From JAVBOW01 sp031550125 (GTDB lineage Bacteria; Bacteroidota; Bacteroidia; Bacteroidales; Rikenellaceae), in assembly GCA_031550125.1 (NCBI GenBank), contig JAVBOW010000026.1:1-64000 (forward strand): DNA of 64,000 nucleotides. Direction: 5' to 3'. The notes below the pieces were generated by a model. It saw nothing but the letters and a program-made list of their open reading frames with translations, made no database searches and had not been told where the DNA came from. Position numbers and translations under genes: made by a program. Positions 38,595 to 46,606 of the stretch are shown one piece after another (position 1 is the stretch's first letter; the number at the start of each line of letters is the position of its first letter).

Positions 38595-39673
38595 GACTCG
38601 ACGTTTTTAATGAAGTTATCGAAAAGGAAATCGGCATCCAGCGGCCCGCTCGATGCTTCGGGGTGGAATTGCACCGAGCAGAAAGGTTTGGAGGTGTGGC
38701 GTATGCCTTCCGACGTGCCGTCGTTGAGGTTTTCGTAGTAGGGTTCCCATCCTTCTTCGAGCGTGGAGAGGTCGGCGGCGAAGCCGTGGTTCTGCACGGT
38801 TATCATGGCGCTGTCGGAGCCGCTCATAAGCACGGGCTGGTTGTGGCTGCGGTGGCCGTACTTGAGTTTGAACGTCCTGGCCCCCGCGGCTATCGAAAGT
38901 ATCTGGTTGCCCAGGCATATGCCGAATATCGGTTTGCCTATGCGCATGGCTTTCCGTACGTTGTCTATCGTGGCTCCGCACTGCGTCGGGTCGCCCGGGC
39001 CGTTGGATATCATCACTCCGTCGTATGCTTCCTTCGTGAAGTCGTAATTCCACGGTACGCGCACTACGGTGACGTCCCTTTCGAGCAGGCACCTTATTAT
39101 ATTGTTCTTGCAGCCGCAGTCCACCAGCACTATACGGTTTTTACCCTTGCCGTACTCTATGGGCTGCCTGCAGCTTACCTCTTCCACCACGTTGCGCTGC
39201 GCCGGGTCGCGGAAAGCGGGGGCCGCGCCTGCGCCCTCCACTTCGAGTCTTCCGGGCATGACGCCCTTTTCGCGTATTATTTTGGTTATCTCGCGCGTAT
39301 CCACGCCGTATATCGCGGGGATTCCGTGTTCGCGCAGCCAGTCGCCCAGGCTTTTCACCGCGTTCCAGTGGCTGTACTCGGCGGCGTAGTCGGTAACTAC
39401 AAGCCCGCTGACATGTATGCCTTCGGATTCGAAGAATTTCAAAAGCCCGTACTCGTCCCTCACGTCGCCCGGAACGCCGTAATTGCCCACCAGCGGGTAG
39501 GTCATTACGAGTATTTGGCCACGGTAAGAAGGATCTGTCAGACTTTCGGGATAACCGACCATTGCGGTCGAGAAGACTACTTCACCGGAGGTGGAGCGGT
39601 CGGCGCCAAAGGAGAACCCTTTAAATTCGCTGCCATCTTCGAGCAGGAGCGCCGCAGTTTTTTTGTCGGACAT
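38582..39673 (-). CDS. carA: Carbamoyl-phosphate synthase small chain
   Basis: 363-aa glutaminase subunit. The class I amidotransferase triad is visible: Cys in FGICLGNQIL, and His-Glu in VQFHPEAS; the N-terminal domain has LVMTYPLVGNYG. It supplies ammonia through a tunnel to CarB. A consensus promoter lies directly upstream (39696-39727); no arginine or uracil operator is recognised. Confidence 0.97.
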   Translation of the reverse strand: MSDKKTAALLLEDGSEFKGFSFGADRSTSGEVVFSTAMVGYPESLTDPSYRGQILVMTYPLVGNYGVPGDVRDEYGLLKFFESEGIHVSGLVVTDYAAEYSHWNAVKSLGDWLREHGIPAIYGVDTREITKIIREKGVMPGRLEVEGAGAAPAFRDPAQRNVVEEVSCRQPIEYGKGKNRIVLVDCGCKNNIIRCLLERDVTVVRVPWNYDFTKEAYDGVMISNGPGDPTQCGATIDNVRKAMRIGKPIFGICLGNQILSIAAGARTFKLKYGHRSHNQPVLMSGSDSAMITVQNHGFAADLSTLEEGWEPYYENLNDGTSEGIRHTSKPFCSVQFHPEASSGPLDADFLFDNFIKNVESCKK

Positions 39674-39695
39674 TTTCAGAATAGTTTCTGAGCCG

Positions 39696-39727
39696 CAAAG
39701 GTAAGTTTTTTTGCTCGGTTTTGCAAA
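39696..39727 (-). promoter_or_regulatory. carAB promoter, Bacteroidetes type
   Basis: On the minus strand TTTG (39724-39727), 20 nt, TACCTTTG (39696-39703). It ends 22 nt before the carA ATG. Confidence 0.7.
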
Positions 39728-39764
39728 TGGGATCGGGGTATGGCGGAATTATTTTTTAATATTT

Positions 39765-39772
39765 TATCTTTG
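39765..39772 (+). promoter_or_regulatory. -7 box TATCTTTG for the 39792 gene
   Basis: TATCTTTG ends 19 nt before the ATG at 39792, and excludes longer frames that begin upstream of it. Confidence 0.5.
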
Positions 39773-39791
39773 TGTTAAATTTTGTGCATTT

Positions 39792-40529
39792 ATGGTAACC
39801 AAAGCCGAGATAAACTTCGTCCGCAGCCTTGCCGACCGTCGCGCCCGCCGTGAGAGCGGCCTTTTTGTGGCCGAGGGCGAAAAGCTGGTGCGCGACCTTG
39901 CCGCCTCGCCCCTGAGGGTGGTGAAAATATACTGCGCCGCCGGCTTTTCACTGCCCGGCGCGGAGTGCGTAGAGGCCGGCGGAAAGGATATGGAGCGGAT
40001 GAGCGGCCTTAAAACCCCGTCGGACGTGGTGGCCCTGGTGGAGATACCTCGCAGGGACGATTGCATTCCCGGACGCGAACTCACCCTGGCCCTCGACGGC
40101 GTGCAGGATCCCGGCAATATGGGTACGATCATCCGTACGGCCGACTGGTTCGGGGTGCGCCATATAATATGCTCTGAAAATTCCGCCGACTGCTTCAATC
40201 CCAAGGTGGTGCAGGCCACCATGGGTGCGATAGCCCGCGTGGCTGTGCATTACGGCAACCTGGCCGATATGCTCTCACGCGCCGAAGGGCCCGTGTACGG
40301 AACTTTCCTCGAAGGCGAGGATGTATACGGAGCCGGATTGCCGCCCTCCGGAGTGGTGGTCATGGGAAGCGAAGGCCGCGGCATATCCCCGCAGGCGGCG
40401 ACCCTCGTTACGCGCAAACTTTATATACCGCCTTTCCCTGCGGGAGCGCCCGGCCCGGAGTCGCTCAACGTGGCCGTCGCCGCCGCCGTGATCCTGTCCG
40501 AGATACGCCGCAGGCAAACTGCGGAATGA
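39792..40529 (+). CDS. TrmH/SpoU-family RNA 2'-O-methyltransferase
   Basis: 245-aa SPOUT methyltransferase with an N-terminal substrate-binding domain (LADRRARRESGLFVAEGEK). The knotted catalytic domain shows the three SpoU motifs: NMGTIIRTADWFG, VVMGSEGRGIS and PGPESLNVAVAAAV. It would methylate ribose in rRNA or tRNA with S-adenosylmethionine; RlmB- and TrmH-like roles cannot be separated here. Followed by a MITE-like element. Confidence 0.9.
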   Translation: MVTKAEINFVRSLADRRARRESGLFVAEGEKLVRDLAASPLRVVKIYCAAGFSLPGAECVEAGGKDMERMSGLKTPSDVVALVEIPRRDDCIPGRELTLALDGVQDPGNMGTIIRTADWFGVRHIICSENSADCFNPKVVQATMGAIARVAVHYGNLADMLSRAEGPVYGTFLEGEDVYGAGLPPSGVVVMGSEGRGISPQAATLVTRKLYIPPFPAGAPGPESLNVAVAAAVILSEIRRRQTAE

Positions 40530-40545
40530 GGTTGCAGGGCCTGTC

Positions 40546-40765
40546 TGATTAGTCTCACTTATATGTTGGCTGCGCATATCGCGCATCATCTTTCACTTAT
40601 CTTTCTCATTTCAAATCCTCACGGACATCAGTCCGCTCCGGTTTGAAACTCCAACGATAAGCGAAACCTGACGCACGCTATGCGCAGGCAGCGTCGTTAC
40701 CGTAGGGCGCAACTTTTTCTTGTGCCGCGCATCTTAGCGTCCCAACCCGTTTTTCAGACTGATCC
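40546..40765 (+). mobile_element. MITE-like element, 220-bp older copy
   Basis: Left end TGATTAGTCTCA and right end TCAGACTGATCC form a roughly 24-bp imperfect terminal inverted repeat (both also share GTTGG at positions 20-24). Inside are a second inverted pair (40570-40586 with 40671-40687) and a decayed central palindrome (40596-40661). No target duplication is seen, so the copy is older than the one at 62507, with which it aligns along its whole length. It fills the gap between the convergent TrmH-type gene and the S26 peptidase gene. Confidence 0.75.
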
Positions 40766-40793
40766 TTAAAATGGGGCGCGATACAAGCCGTTC

Positions 40794-41249
40794 CTATCTA
40801 TATTTCCGGCCCGAAGTGCGGCGGTAAACGGCCAATATATATTTCCTTATAGGTCTGAGGGCGAGCCACGCCGCCCAATATGCCCTTGCGCAGGCGGAGA
40901 GTGGCGAGGTTTCGCGTCCGCCTGGCCTTATCACGCCCTCCACCACGGCTATCACTTCGTCCGTCGCTATCTTTTCGTATTGGGTAAGGTTGCCGTCCCC
41001 CTGTATGTAAAGTTCGTCGCCCCGGCGTTTGACTATGCGGTGTACGATATAATGATCGTTATACCGAAAAAACACCACCATACCCGCCTTCAACTCCCTG
41101 CCGCCGGCGGGAGCGAGGAGTACGGTGTCCGCCCCGGGCCGCAGGTATGGCAGCATGCTCGCGCCCGTAAAGCGCATCTTCACCGTCTGGCCTTCGCCTA
41201 TCAGCTCTTCGGCCTGGCGTCCCAGTATATGGTTTGGAAGGTGTTTCAC
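40794..41249 (-). CDS. S24/S26-family peptidase with Ser/His pair
   Basis: 151 aa from a GTG start at 41249 that overlaps the stop of the kinase gene (GTGA); the next in-frame ATG is too far inside. The domain resembles signal peptidases: S31 in FTGASMLPYLRPG and H70 in YIVHRIV, i.e. a Ser/His pair as in SipW/archaeal-type enzymes rather than the Ser/Lys pair of LepB. The usual N-terminal membrane anchor is missing; a moderately hydrophobic segment lies near the C-terminus (about 118-140). As the last gene of the PqqD operon it is a candidate leader peptidase for a modified peptide. Confidence 0.82.
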   Translation of the reverse strand: MKHLPNHILGRQAEELIGEGQTVKMRFTGASMLPYLRPGADTVLLAPAGGRELKAGMVVFFRYNDHYIVHRIVKRRGDELYIQGDGNLTQYEKIATDEVIAVVEGVIRPGGRETSPLSACARAYWAAWLALRPIRKYILAVYRRTSGRKYR

Positions 41250-42106
41250 AGCATGCCGTCGTTTTTGAGGGTTTCCAGCACGAGGTGTGCCGCCGCGGCG
41301 TCGGGCAGGCATTCGAGATGGTATGCCGGGACGCTGCGCAAGGCCGCGGACAGTATGGCGAAAAGCTGCTCCGAGATGACCTCGTCGTAAGAGAAGGAGG
41401 GAGGGCAGGACGGTTGTATGGCTCCGAATGATGCTATGGGCGAGAGCCTGCGTATGGCGTTGCGGGGAGCTTGCGAGAGGCGCACGACGGCGGCCAGCGG
41501 GACGCCCGTGTTCTTATAGCAATGAGTCTTGCCGCTCCACGGAGAACCGAAGGCGTAAGGCGCGCCGTCCACGAATCCGAGCATGGGGCTGTCGTCGTTA
41601 AGAAGCTCCGCCCCGGGGATATTGGCCATCCACAGCCGCGTGTGCGTGCTTTTGCCCGTCCCCGACTCGCCGAGGAATAGAATGGCCCGGCCTTCGTGGA
41701 TTATGGCGGAGGAGTGTATGGAGACAACCTGCCTTTTTATGGCGGCCACGCCGTAGATTACCCACAGCCCGAAACGCACGAGCATCATGTGCGTGGAGGC
41801 GTCCATTGTGGTCGACGCCTCGAAGCCGTCCCCGGCCGGCGATATCTCCGTAAGGTAGGTGTCGCCTTTTTCCTGGCCAATCATACGGAAAAGCACCTTT
41901 TCGTCCCGCCTGGCGTAATGGCACATGTATCCCTCGGCCAGAAATGAATGCAGCGGGGTTTCGGCCCAGTCGCTCAGGTCGCGTCCCATACGGACGGTAA
42001 GGGAGGGCTTGCCCTCCTCGGTGCGGAAAGGCGCGAAGCCGTAGATGCGGTCGACGCCCGCGGCGTCCACTGCGATGTCTGTGTTTGCTATGCGGTAGTT
42101 TATCAT
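41246..42106 (-). CDS. HprK-related P-loop kinase
   Basis: 286 aa. The C-terminal half matches the catalytic core of HPr kinase/phosphorylase: P-loop GESGTGKST (146-154), acidic motif LLNDDSP, and FGSPWSGK. The N-terminal half is not the HPr kinase regulatory domain. Relatives occur in RiPP clusters, where one class phosphorylates the precursor C-terminus in certain lasso peptides; that is established for the paeninodin type and only a parallel here. Overlaps its neighbours by 4 nt on each side. The real start at 42106 opens MINYRIANTDIAV; longer frames upstream are inside the ABC gene. Confidence 0.85.
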   Translation of the reverse strand: MINYRIANTDIAVDAAGVDRIYGFAPFRTEEGKPSLTVRMGRDLSDWAETPLHSFLAEGYMCHYARRDEKVLFRMIGQEKGDTYLTEISPAGDGFEASTTMDASTHMMLVRFGLWVIYGVAAIKRQVVSIHSSAIIHEGRAILFLGESGTGKSTHTRLWMANIPGAELLNDDSPMLGFVDGAPYAFGSPWSGKTHCYKNTGVPLAAVVRLSQAPRNAIRRLSPIASFGAIQPSCPPSFSYDEVISEQLFAILSAALRSVPAYHLECLPDAAAAHLVLETLKNDGML

Positions 42107-43797
42107 TCCAGTGTGATTATGCGGTCGCAGAAAGCCAGCGACGATTCGCGGTGCGAAATAACTATGACGGTAAGGTTTGCGTCGCCGCTCGATAGGGCGC
42201 TTATTGCGGCGGTTATTCCTTTTTCTGTTGCGCTGTCGAGCGATGAGGTGGCCTCGTCGAAGAACAGCACCTCTGCCTTTTTGTAAAGCGCCCGGGCTAT
42301 GCCCACCCTTTGGCGCTGGCCTCCGGAGAGGCGCGAACCTCCCTCGCCTATGCGCGTGTCTATGCCCTGCGGCAATTCCGCGACCATCTCTCCCAGGCTG
42401 GCCCTGACGAGCGCTTCTTCCACGCGTCCGCGATCCACGTCGGCCGGACGCACTCCGAAAGCCACGTTCTCGGCCAGCGAGGCGTCGGCAATGAAAACGT
42501 CCTGGGGAACGTATCCCGACAGCGCGTGCCACGAGGACTTATTGCTCGAACACAAAGCCGCGCCGTCCACCGTGACGGCCCCGCTGTCCGGCTCGTATAA
42601 ACCGAGCAGCAGGTTGAAAAGCGTGGTCTTGCCCGCGCCGGAAGCACCCCGTATCCCAATCTTTTCCCCCTTTTTTATGGATAGCGAGAGGTTGTCTATG
42701 ACCGGGCTGCCCGTTGCGCCAGGAAAACCGAAAGTCACCCCGTCGAGCCTTATCTCTTTTTTGAAAACCAACGGCGCCGCGCCGTCGGCCTCATCGTTCT
42801 GCGCCCTGCCTTCCTGCGCCTCTTTTATTACGGGTACGGCGTAGAGGCAAGCCCTGATCTGCGTCCATCCGTTCACGAGCGATCTGACCGCCGGTATCAT
42901 TCTGAGCGCGGCCACGGCGAATATCCCGAAGGTAACTCCCGTCGAACGCCCTCCGGCGTCGCCCAGAAGCACCACCACGGCCATACCCGCTATCATGCAC
43001 GCCTCGATTATGCCGGCCGGTACGCGCATGATGGTCTCCGTGCGTTCCCTGAGTCGCGCTATCGACGTGAGGCCCTGGGTGAAGCGGCTGCGCAGCCACC
43101 CGAAGGCGTTGCTCACCTCCACCTCGGCGTAGCCGCGGAAGGTCTCCGACACCAGTCGCCCCTGCGCGCGTTTGGCTTCGTTCTCGGCCGCGCCGTAGCG
43201 CTCCATGCGGTGGTTAACCGCCGCCGAATAGCCCCATATCATAAGGGCCATGGCCGCGCCCATAACCGCCGAAGGCCCGGGGGCGTAGACAACGAGCGCC
43301 GTCCATACCAGCAGCGCCAGTATGGCGTCGCCTGCCATGGTGAGGGCCGGTATGAGTACGCCCTGCGAGAATGCGAAACACACTCCGTTTATCTTGTGCG
43401 CTATGTCGGCCGAGTTGCTGCTTTTTACGAAGAGAAGCCCCCGCCGGAAATAGTTTTCGAACAGCAGGGCCGAATAATGTCCGTAGAGCGACGTGGCGTA
43501 GCGCGTCTGGAATACTCCCAGCCCTACGGTAGCCACGTTCTTGGCTATAATGAACCCTACCGCCGCGGCACACACCGCCGGGGCGAACAGCCTCTCGCCC
43601 GTTATGGAATAGAGCCATTCCGCCCATGCGTTGCCTTCGGCCTTGGAGGGGTCGAGGGCAATCACCAGCACAGGAACCATGGCGGCCAGCCCGGCGAAGT
43701 CGAGCAGCGCCCTGATCACCACCGTGGCCGCCACGCCCGCCCCGCGCGCCCTGTAGCCGCGGGGAATGAGCGATAGTATTTCTCCTGCCGCCTTCAT
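42103..43797 (-). CDS. ABC exporter, fused membrane and ATPase domains
   Basis: 564 aa. About six membrane helices (residues 20-310) are followed by an ATPase domain with Walker A GIRGASGAGKTTLFN, signature LSGGQRQRVGIARAL and Walker B EVLFFDEATSSLD. No C39 peptidase domain precedes it. Half-exporters of this kind homodimerise and move lipids or peptides; in this operon peptide export is the likely use. 4-nt overlaps join it to the nucleotidyltransferase and kinase genes. Confidence 0.92.
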   Translation of the reverse strand: MKAAGEILSLIPRGYRARGAGVAATVVIRALLDFAGLAAMVPVLVIALDPSKAEGNAWAEWLYSITGERLFAPAVCAAAVGFIIAKNVATVGLGVFQTRYATSLYGHYSALLFENYFRRGLLFVKSSNSADIAHKINGVCFAFSQGVLIPALTMAGDAILALLVWTALVVYAPGPSAVMGAAMALMIWGYSAAVNHRMERYGAAENEAKRAQGRLVSETFRGYAEVEVSNAFGWLRSRFTQGLTSIARLRERTETIMRVPAGIIEACMIAGMAVVVLLGDAGGRSTGVTFGIFAVAALRMIPAVRSLVNGWTQIRACLYAVPVIKEAQEGRAQNDEADGAAPLVFKKEIRLDGVTFGFPGATGSPVIDNLSLSIKKGEKIGIRGASGAGKTTLFNLLLGLYEPDSGAVTVDGAALCSSNKSSWHALSGYVPQDVFIADASLAENVAFGVRPADVDRGRVEEALVRASLGEMVAELPQGIDTRIGEGGSRLSGGQRQRVGIARALYKKAEVLFFDEATSSLDSATEKGITAAISALSSGDANLTVIVISHRESSLAFCDRIITLE

Positions 43798-44903
43798 CGT
43801 TTGTCGGGGGTGCATGCCTTGCGGGGATCGGCCAGTTTCTCTTTTACCGTCCGCCACACTATGCCGGCATAGCCGCCGGGATATACGAGCGGATAGACAT
43901 AGTGCTTGCTGAAGAATTTCTTGGTCCTCAGCCAGGCCACCCGCGCCGGACTTCCGGTTATTTTGGGCCGCACCGACAGTATCTCCCTCATTAGCCTTGC
44001 TGTGTCCTGCCCGGCGTAGGGTGGGGCGTCACGCGGATCGAGGCCCAGATACTCCACCGCCGCCGCGACCACGGTGTCTGCGGCCCGCGTGAGCCGCGTC
44101 CGGGCCATGGCCCTGCGGTAGCCGTCGAAATCTATCGCGCCCCTGTTGGCTTGCAGGAACAGGGCTATGTCGCACAGTTGCCTGAGTACCATCTCCTGTG
44201 TTCCCAGGTGCATCAGGGCGTGGCGCATAAGGAAGATCATGTCGAAATCCGGACAGGGGAAAAGTATCTTGTCGGCGGGCGCCGACGACAACTCCGCGTC
44301 GGAGTCCAGGATTTCGAGTAGCGTTGCGTTGAGATAGGCGTCCGGACTTAGCGTCGCCACGTCCAGCAATGTGCGGTGGTTTTCCACCAGGATGCCCTTG
44401 TATGTGCTTTCGGAGTGTTTGAGGTTTACGCCATGGGCGTTGGCCTTGCCCATTTCCGCCAGTATCTCCTCTCCCCGCCCGTGGCGGCCGAAGAGGTAGA
44501 TATCCACGTCGCCCGATTCCCTGTGTGCGGGGACAGGGTAAAGCCGCGCCAGTCCCATGCCTTTGAGCAGCAGCATTTTTATGCCTTCCTGGCCGAAGAC
44601 GGACGCCAACTCTTCCGCCACGGCGGTTTGCCTGGCGTATATGCGCTCGGCCGTGTCCGTCCTCACGCCCCATTCCAGCTGCACCATGCGCGGCGGCTGA
44701 ATGTCGGGCGGAAGCATAGCCATCCCGTCGAAGGCTATCGCCCCCACGCCCTGCGCCGCGGCCAGCGAGGCCGTCGAGCGCCATAACTCCTCGCCGGCCC
44801 CTTCGAAGAGGGCCTTTTCCGGAGCGCTCCGCCATATGCCGCTCCTTACGAGCGAGAGCAGCATCTGCTGAGGGCGGGTCATGGCCCGGCGCGTTTTACT
44901 CAT
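43794..44903 (-). CDS. Nucleotidyltransferase-fold protein (NTP_transf_5)
   Basis: 369 aa. The nucleotidyltransferase core is in LLLKGMGLARLYPVPAHR and ESGDVDIYLFGRHG, where Gly-Asp-x-Asp provides the metal-binding acids. The C-terminal half is helical with a FLMRHALMHL-type region. Proteins of this family recur next to PqqD and HprK-like genes in peptide-modification clusters, with no fixed activity known. The start at 44903 overlaps the PqqD stop (ATGA); 13 extra upstream codons would lie within the PqqD gene. Confidence 0.82.
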   Translation of the reverse strand: MSKTRRAMTRPQQMLLSLVRSGIWRSAPEKALFEGAGEELWRSTASLAAAQGVGAIAFDGMAMLPPDIQPPRMVQLEWGVRTDTAERIYARQTAVAEELASVFGQEGIKMLLLKGMGLARLYPVPAHRESGDVDIYLFGRHGRGEEILAEMGKANAHGVNLKHSESTYKGILVENHRTLLDVATLSPDAYLNATLLEILDSDAELSSAPADKILFPCPDFDMIFLMRHALMHLGTQEMVLRQLCDIALFLQANRGAIDFDGYRRAMARTRLTRAADTVVAAAVEYLGLDPRDAPPYAGQDTARLMREILSVRPKITGSPARVAWLRTKKFFSKHYVYPLVYPGGYAGIVWRTVKEKLADPRKACTPDKR

Positions 44904-45169
44904 AGCTCTATCGCGCCGCAGTTTACGAGTTTGTCTATCCACGCGCCTGCGTCGGCGGCGGCCCTCTCTGCGTCGATGCCGTAGCGCGCCACCAGCGCTC
45001 CGGCCACGTCGTCAGCCGAGAACTCCCTGCCCTGCAGGTCGTTCCAGAGCCATTCGGCCGAAGCGTTGAGCGAGATCAGGCGCGTCATGTCGGCTCCCGC
45101 CTTGCCTTGCATTATCACTACGCGCTCTCCTACGATGTCCCTTATCTTAAGTCCGTCTTTTATCCTCAT
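44900..45169 (-). CDS. PqqD-family peptide-binding protein (RRE)
   Basis: 89 aa with the winged-helix PqqD fold that recognises leader peptides of ribosomally made natural products. Key parts: GERVVIMQGKAGADMTRLI, SLNASAEWLWNDL and a C-terminal helix (AWIDKLVNCGAIEL). It opens the five-gene overlapped operon, 18 nt behind a sulfatase gene. No precursor gene is seen beside it. The family assignment is firm; which peptide it binds is unknown. Confidence 0.9.
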   Translation of the reverse strand: MRIKDGLKIRDIVGERVVIMQGKAGADMTRLISLNASAEWLWNDLQGREFSADDVAGALVARYGIDAERAAADAGAWIDKLVNCGAIEL

Positions 45170-45187
45170 GATTGCCTGTTTATGCGG

Positions 45188-46573
45188 TTACTCTTCGTCC
45201 TGGGTTTTGCCTCCGCCCGGTTTTTTTGGCTGTTGGCGGTCGGCGCTCGCCCCTGGATCGTTCTGCTGCGCCATCCATGCCTTAAGTTCTTTAAGCAGTA
45301 CGTCCTGCAGCGCGGCGTATTGCTCTCCGCCCGCCAGGTTGTTCATTTCGAACGGATCGGCCGTTATATCGTAAAGTTCGAACTCGGGACGGTGGTACCA
45401 GCGCTCCACCATCTTTTTGGCGTGTTCGTCCTGCGACGCCTTCCACGATATGAACCACGCGTTGTTTTCCACATGTTTTTCCTTGTATTGGGCCTCGGGC
45501 GTGAGGTTCCATATCAGGCGGTAGCGGCCGTTGCTGACGGCGCGGATGGGATAGGCCGGTCCTTCCGGTATGTTGGCGTGGAAGTGGAAGGCGTATTTAC
45601 GGTGCGTGTCCGTCTTGCCCGTAAGCACCGGCGTCAGGTCGCGGCCGTCCATGTCGGCGGGCTTGCCTCCGGCCAGCGTGACTATCGTCGGCAGTATGTC
45701 TTCATACTGCACTATGGCCTGCGCCACCGATCCGGGTTTGATGTGTCCGGGCCAGCGCGCTATCATGCCGGCGTGTACGCCCGGATACCAATTGGTCCAT
45801 TTCGCCCCGGCTACCTGCGTCCCCTGTTCCGACAGGAAGAATATCAGCGTGTTGTCCATCAGTTTGCGCTTGCGCAGCATGGCCGTTATTTGGCCCACCT
45901 GTTTGTCAAGCAGCCCCACTTCGGCCATATATGCCACGTAGCCCTCGCGCATTTCGGGGGTATCGGCAAAGTTGGGCGGCAATTTTATGGTTTTGGGGTC
46001 GAACACAGAGCGGTCGCCGCCGGTCCATGGCGCATGTGGATTTATGGAGGCCACAACAAGGCAGAAAGGTTGGTCTTTATCCCTGTCCACGAATTTGGTT
46101 ACGCCGTCCATCGTCCAGTCGGTCTTTGGTGAGGTGCAGCCCTTCGGGAAGCCGGGAATATCCTCGAACGGGAAACTGACGGCGGGGTTGACGTGCCATT
46201 TGCCCGACAGACCCACACGGTAGCCCAATTCGGCCATATAGACGGGCATGGTCTTTATTCCGTCCTTTATACGGCTGTGGTTGGGATAGCCCCCGTGGTG
46301 GTAGGGGTACATGCCGGTGTAGAGGCAGTGGCGCGTGGGACAGCTCATCGACACGGAATTGTAGGCGCGCTCGAAGCGCATCCCCTCGTCGGCCAACGCG
46401 TCTATGTTGGGCGTCTTGTTGTTTTCGGCCCCATAGCATCCCAGGTTGTAGTAGCTTAGGTCGTCGGCTATGATAATAAGTATGTTGGGTTTTTCGGGCG
46501 TCGCGCCCAAGGCCGCCCCGGCCGGCAGCGCCGCGAGTCCCGAAGCCAGGGCCGCTATGTTGCGAGTGTTCAT
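45188..46573 (-). CDS. Secreted sulfatase, Ser type (second of tandem pair)
   Basis: 461 aa. Signal peptide (about 1-23) then the sulfatase domain: metal motif NILIIIADDLSYYN, active-site motif S-C-P-T-R followed by HCLYTG, VGLSGKWHV, and a C-terminal subdomain with RWYHRPEFELYDI. The (C/S)xPxR motif starts with Ser, so maturation to formylglycine would need an anaerobic (radical SAM) maturase, which is not in the window. The tail is Lys/Pro/Gln-rich. It is a close paralogue of the gene upstream and probably removes sulfate from host or dietary glycans. Confidence 0.93.
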   Translation of the reverse strand: MNTRNIAALASGLAALPAGAALGATPEKPNILIIIADDLSYYNLGCYGAENNKTPNIDALADEGMRFERAYNSVSMSCPTRHCLYTGMYPYHHGGYPNHSRIKDGIKTMPVYMAELGYRVGLSGKWHVNPAVSFPFEDIPGFPKGCTSPKTDWTMDGVTKFVDRDKDQPFCLVVASINPHAPWTGGDRSVFDPKTIKLPPNFADTPEMREGYVAYMAEVGLLDKQVGQITAMLRKRKLMDNTLIFFLSEQGTQVAGAKWTNWYPGVHAGMIARWPGHIKPGSVAQAIVQYEDILPTIVTLAGGKPADMDGRDLTPVLTGKTDTHRKYAFHFHANIPEGPAYPIRAVSNGRYRLIWNLTPEAQYKEKHVENNAWFISWKASQDEHAKKMVERWYHRPEFELYDITADPFEMNNLAGGEQYAALQDVLLKELKAWMAQQNDPGASADRQQPKKPGGGKTQDEE

Positions 46574-46606
46574 ATTTTCGGTATGTTAGATGGTTTACGC
46601 TTTTGG

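Noticed and set aside
40794..45169. Calling the PqqD operon a lasso peptide cluster
   Set aside because: The two core lasso genes (asparagine-synthetase-like cyclase and transglutaminase-like protease) and a precursor are all missing, so only the accessory part matches.
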